Assembly: GCF_000259195.1 (NCBI RefSeq)
Contig: NZ_JH650764.1
Location: 147,056-192,274 of the forward strand
Source: Pseudomonas donghuensis
Lineage (GTDB): Bacteria; Pseudomonadota; Gammaproteobacteria; Pseudomonadales; Pseudomonadaceae
DNA: 45,219 nt
Direction: 5' to 3'
Position numbers and translations under genes: made by a program. The first letter of the stretch is position 1. The number at the start of each line of letters is the position of its first letter. Positions 43,362-45,219 of this stretch are shown here, piece after piece. The notes under the pieces were generated by a model, which ran no database searches, was not told the DNA's origin, and saw only the letters and a program-made list of their open reading frames with translations.

Positions 43362-45219
<1,858 letters not shown>

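Overview
The window is chromosomal DNA from a Pseudomonas species, most likely of the putida/fluorescens lineage. Three things support this. The sequence has a high-GC codon bias. The gene order matches, in reverse orientation, the P. aeruginosa block PA4772 to PA4733 as I remember it (lldE-lldD-lldP-lldR, smpB, ratA-rnfH, omlA/bamE, fur, recN, grpE-dnaK-dnaJ-dapB, carA, carB-greA, yhbY, rlmE-ftsH-folP-glmM-tpiA-secG, two tRNAs, rimP-nusA-infB-rbfA-truB-rpsO-pnp, acs). It also carries REP-type palindromes typical of fluorescent pseudomonads. The species cannot be fixed from this sequence alone. I see no prophage, insertion sequence, integron, CRISPR array or defence island.

Layout. (1) 1-5556: lactate utilisation. 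lldP-lldD-lldE (minus strand, lldE cut by the left edge) is divergent from its GntR-type regulator gene lldR, with a perfect LldR-type palindrome between them. (2) 5625-8096: small housekeeping genes smpB, ratA, rnfH, bamE and fur. (3) 8187-14816: stress and folding. recN carries a LexA box and is divergent from grpE, which has a near-consensus sigma-32 promoter; dnaK, dnaJ and dapB follow. (4) 14817-20520: pyrimidine/arginine precursor synthesis. A REPIN is followed by a carA leader with a strong intrinsic terminator, then carA, carB, greA and a small membrane protein. (5) 20533-27114: yhbY (minus), then rlmE, ftsH, folP, glmM, tpiA and secG. (6) 27134-36283: tRNA-Leu(GAG), initiator tRNA-fMet with its own promoter, then the transcription/translation cluster rimP-nusA-infB-rbfA-truB-rpsO-pnp, with structured RNA leaders. 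(7) 36284-45219: a secreted BON-domain protein with a candidate sigma-54 promoter, then five minus-strand genes: a large DUF748 protein, an rRNA-type methyltransferase, an acetyl-CoA acetyltransferase, a DUF2236 protein and acetyl-CoA synthetase (cut by the right edge).

How they fit together. The central part is the core information-processing block shared widely among gammaproteobacteria. The two ends deal with lactate and acetate/acetyl-CoA metabolism. I do not see a clearly new multi-gene system here. The best leads are regulatory: the -24/-12-like element plus upstream palindrome before the BON gene, the carA leader terminator, and the structured rpsO-pnp and infB-rbfA spacers. Coordinates of genes, motifs and hairpins were read by eye from the sequence; no alignment, folding or database search was run.
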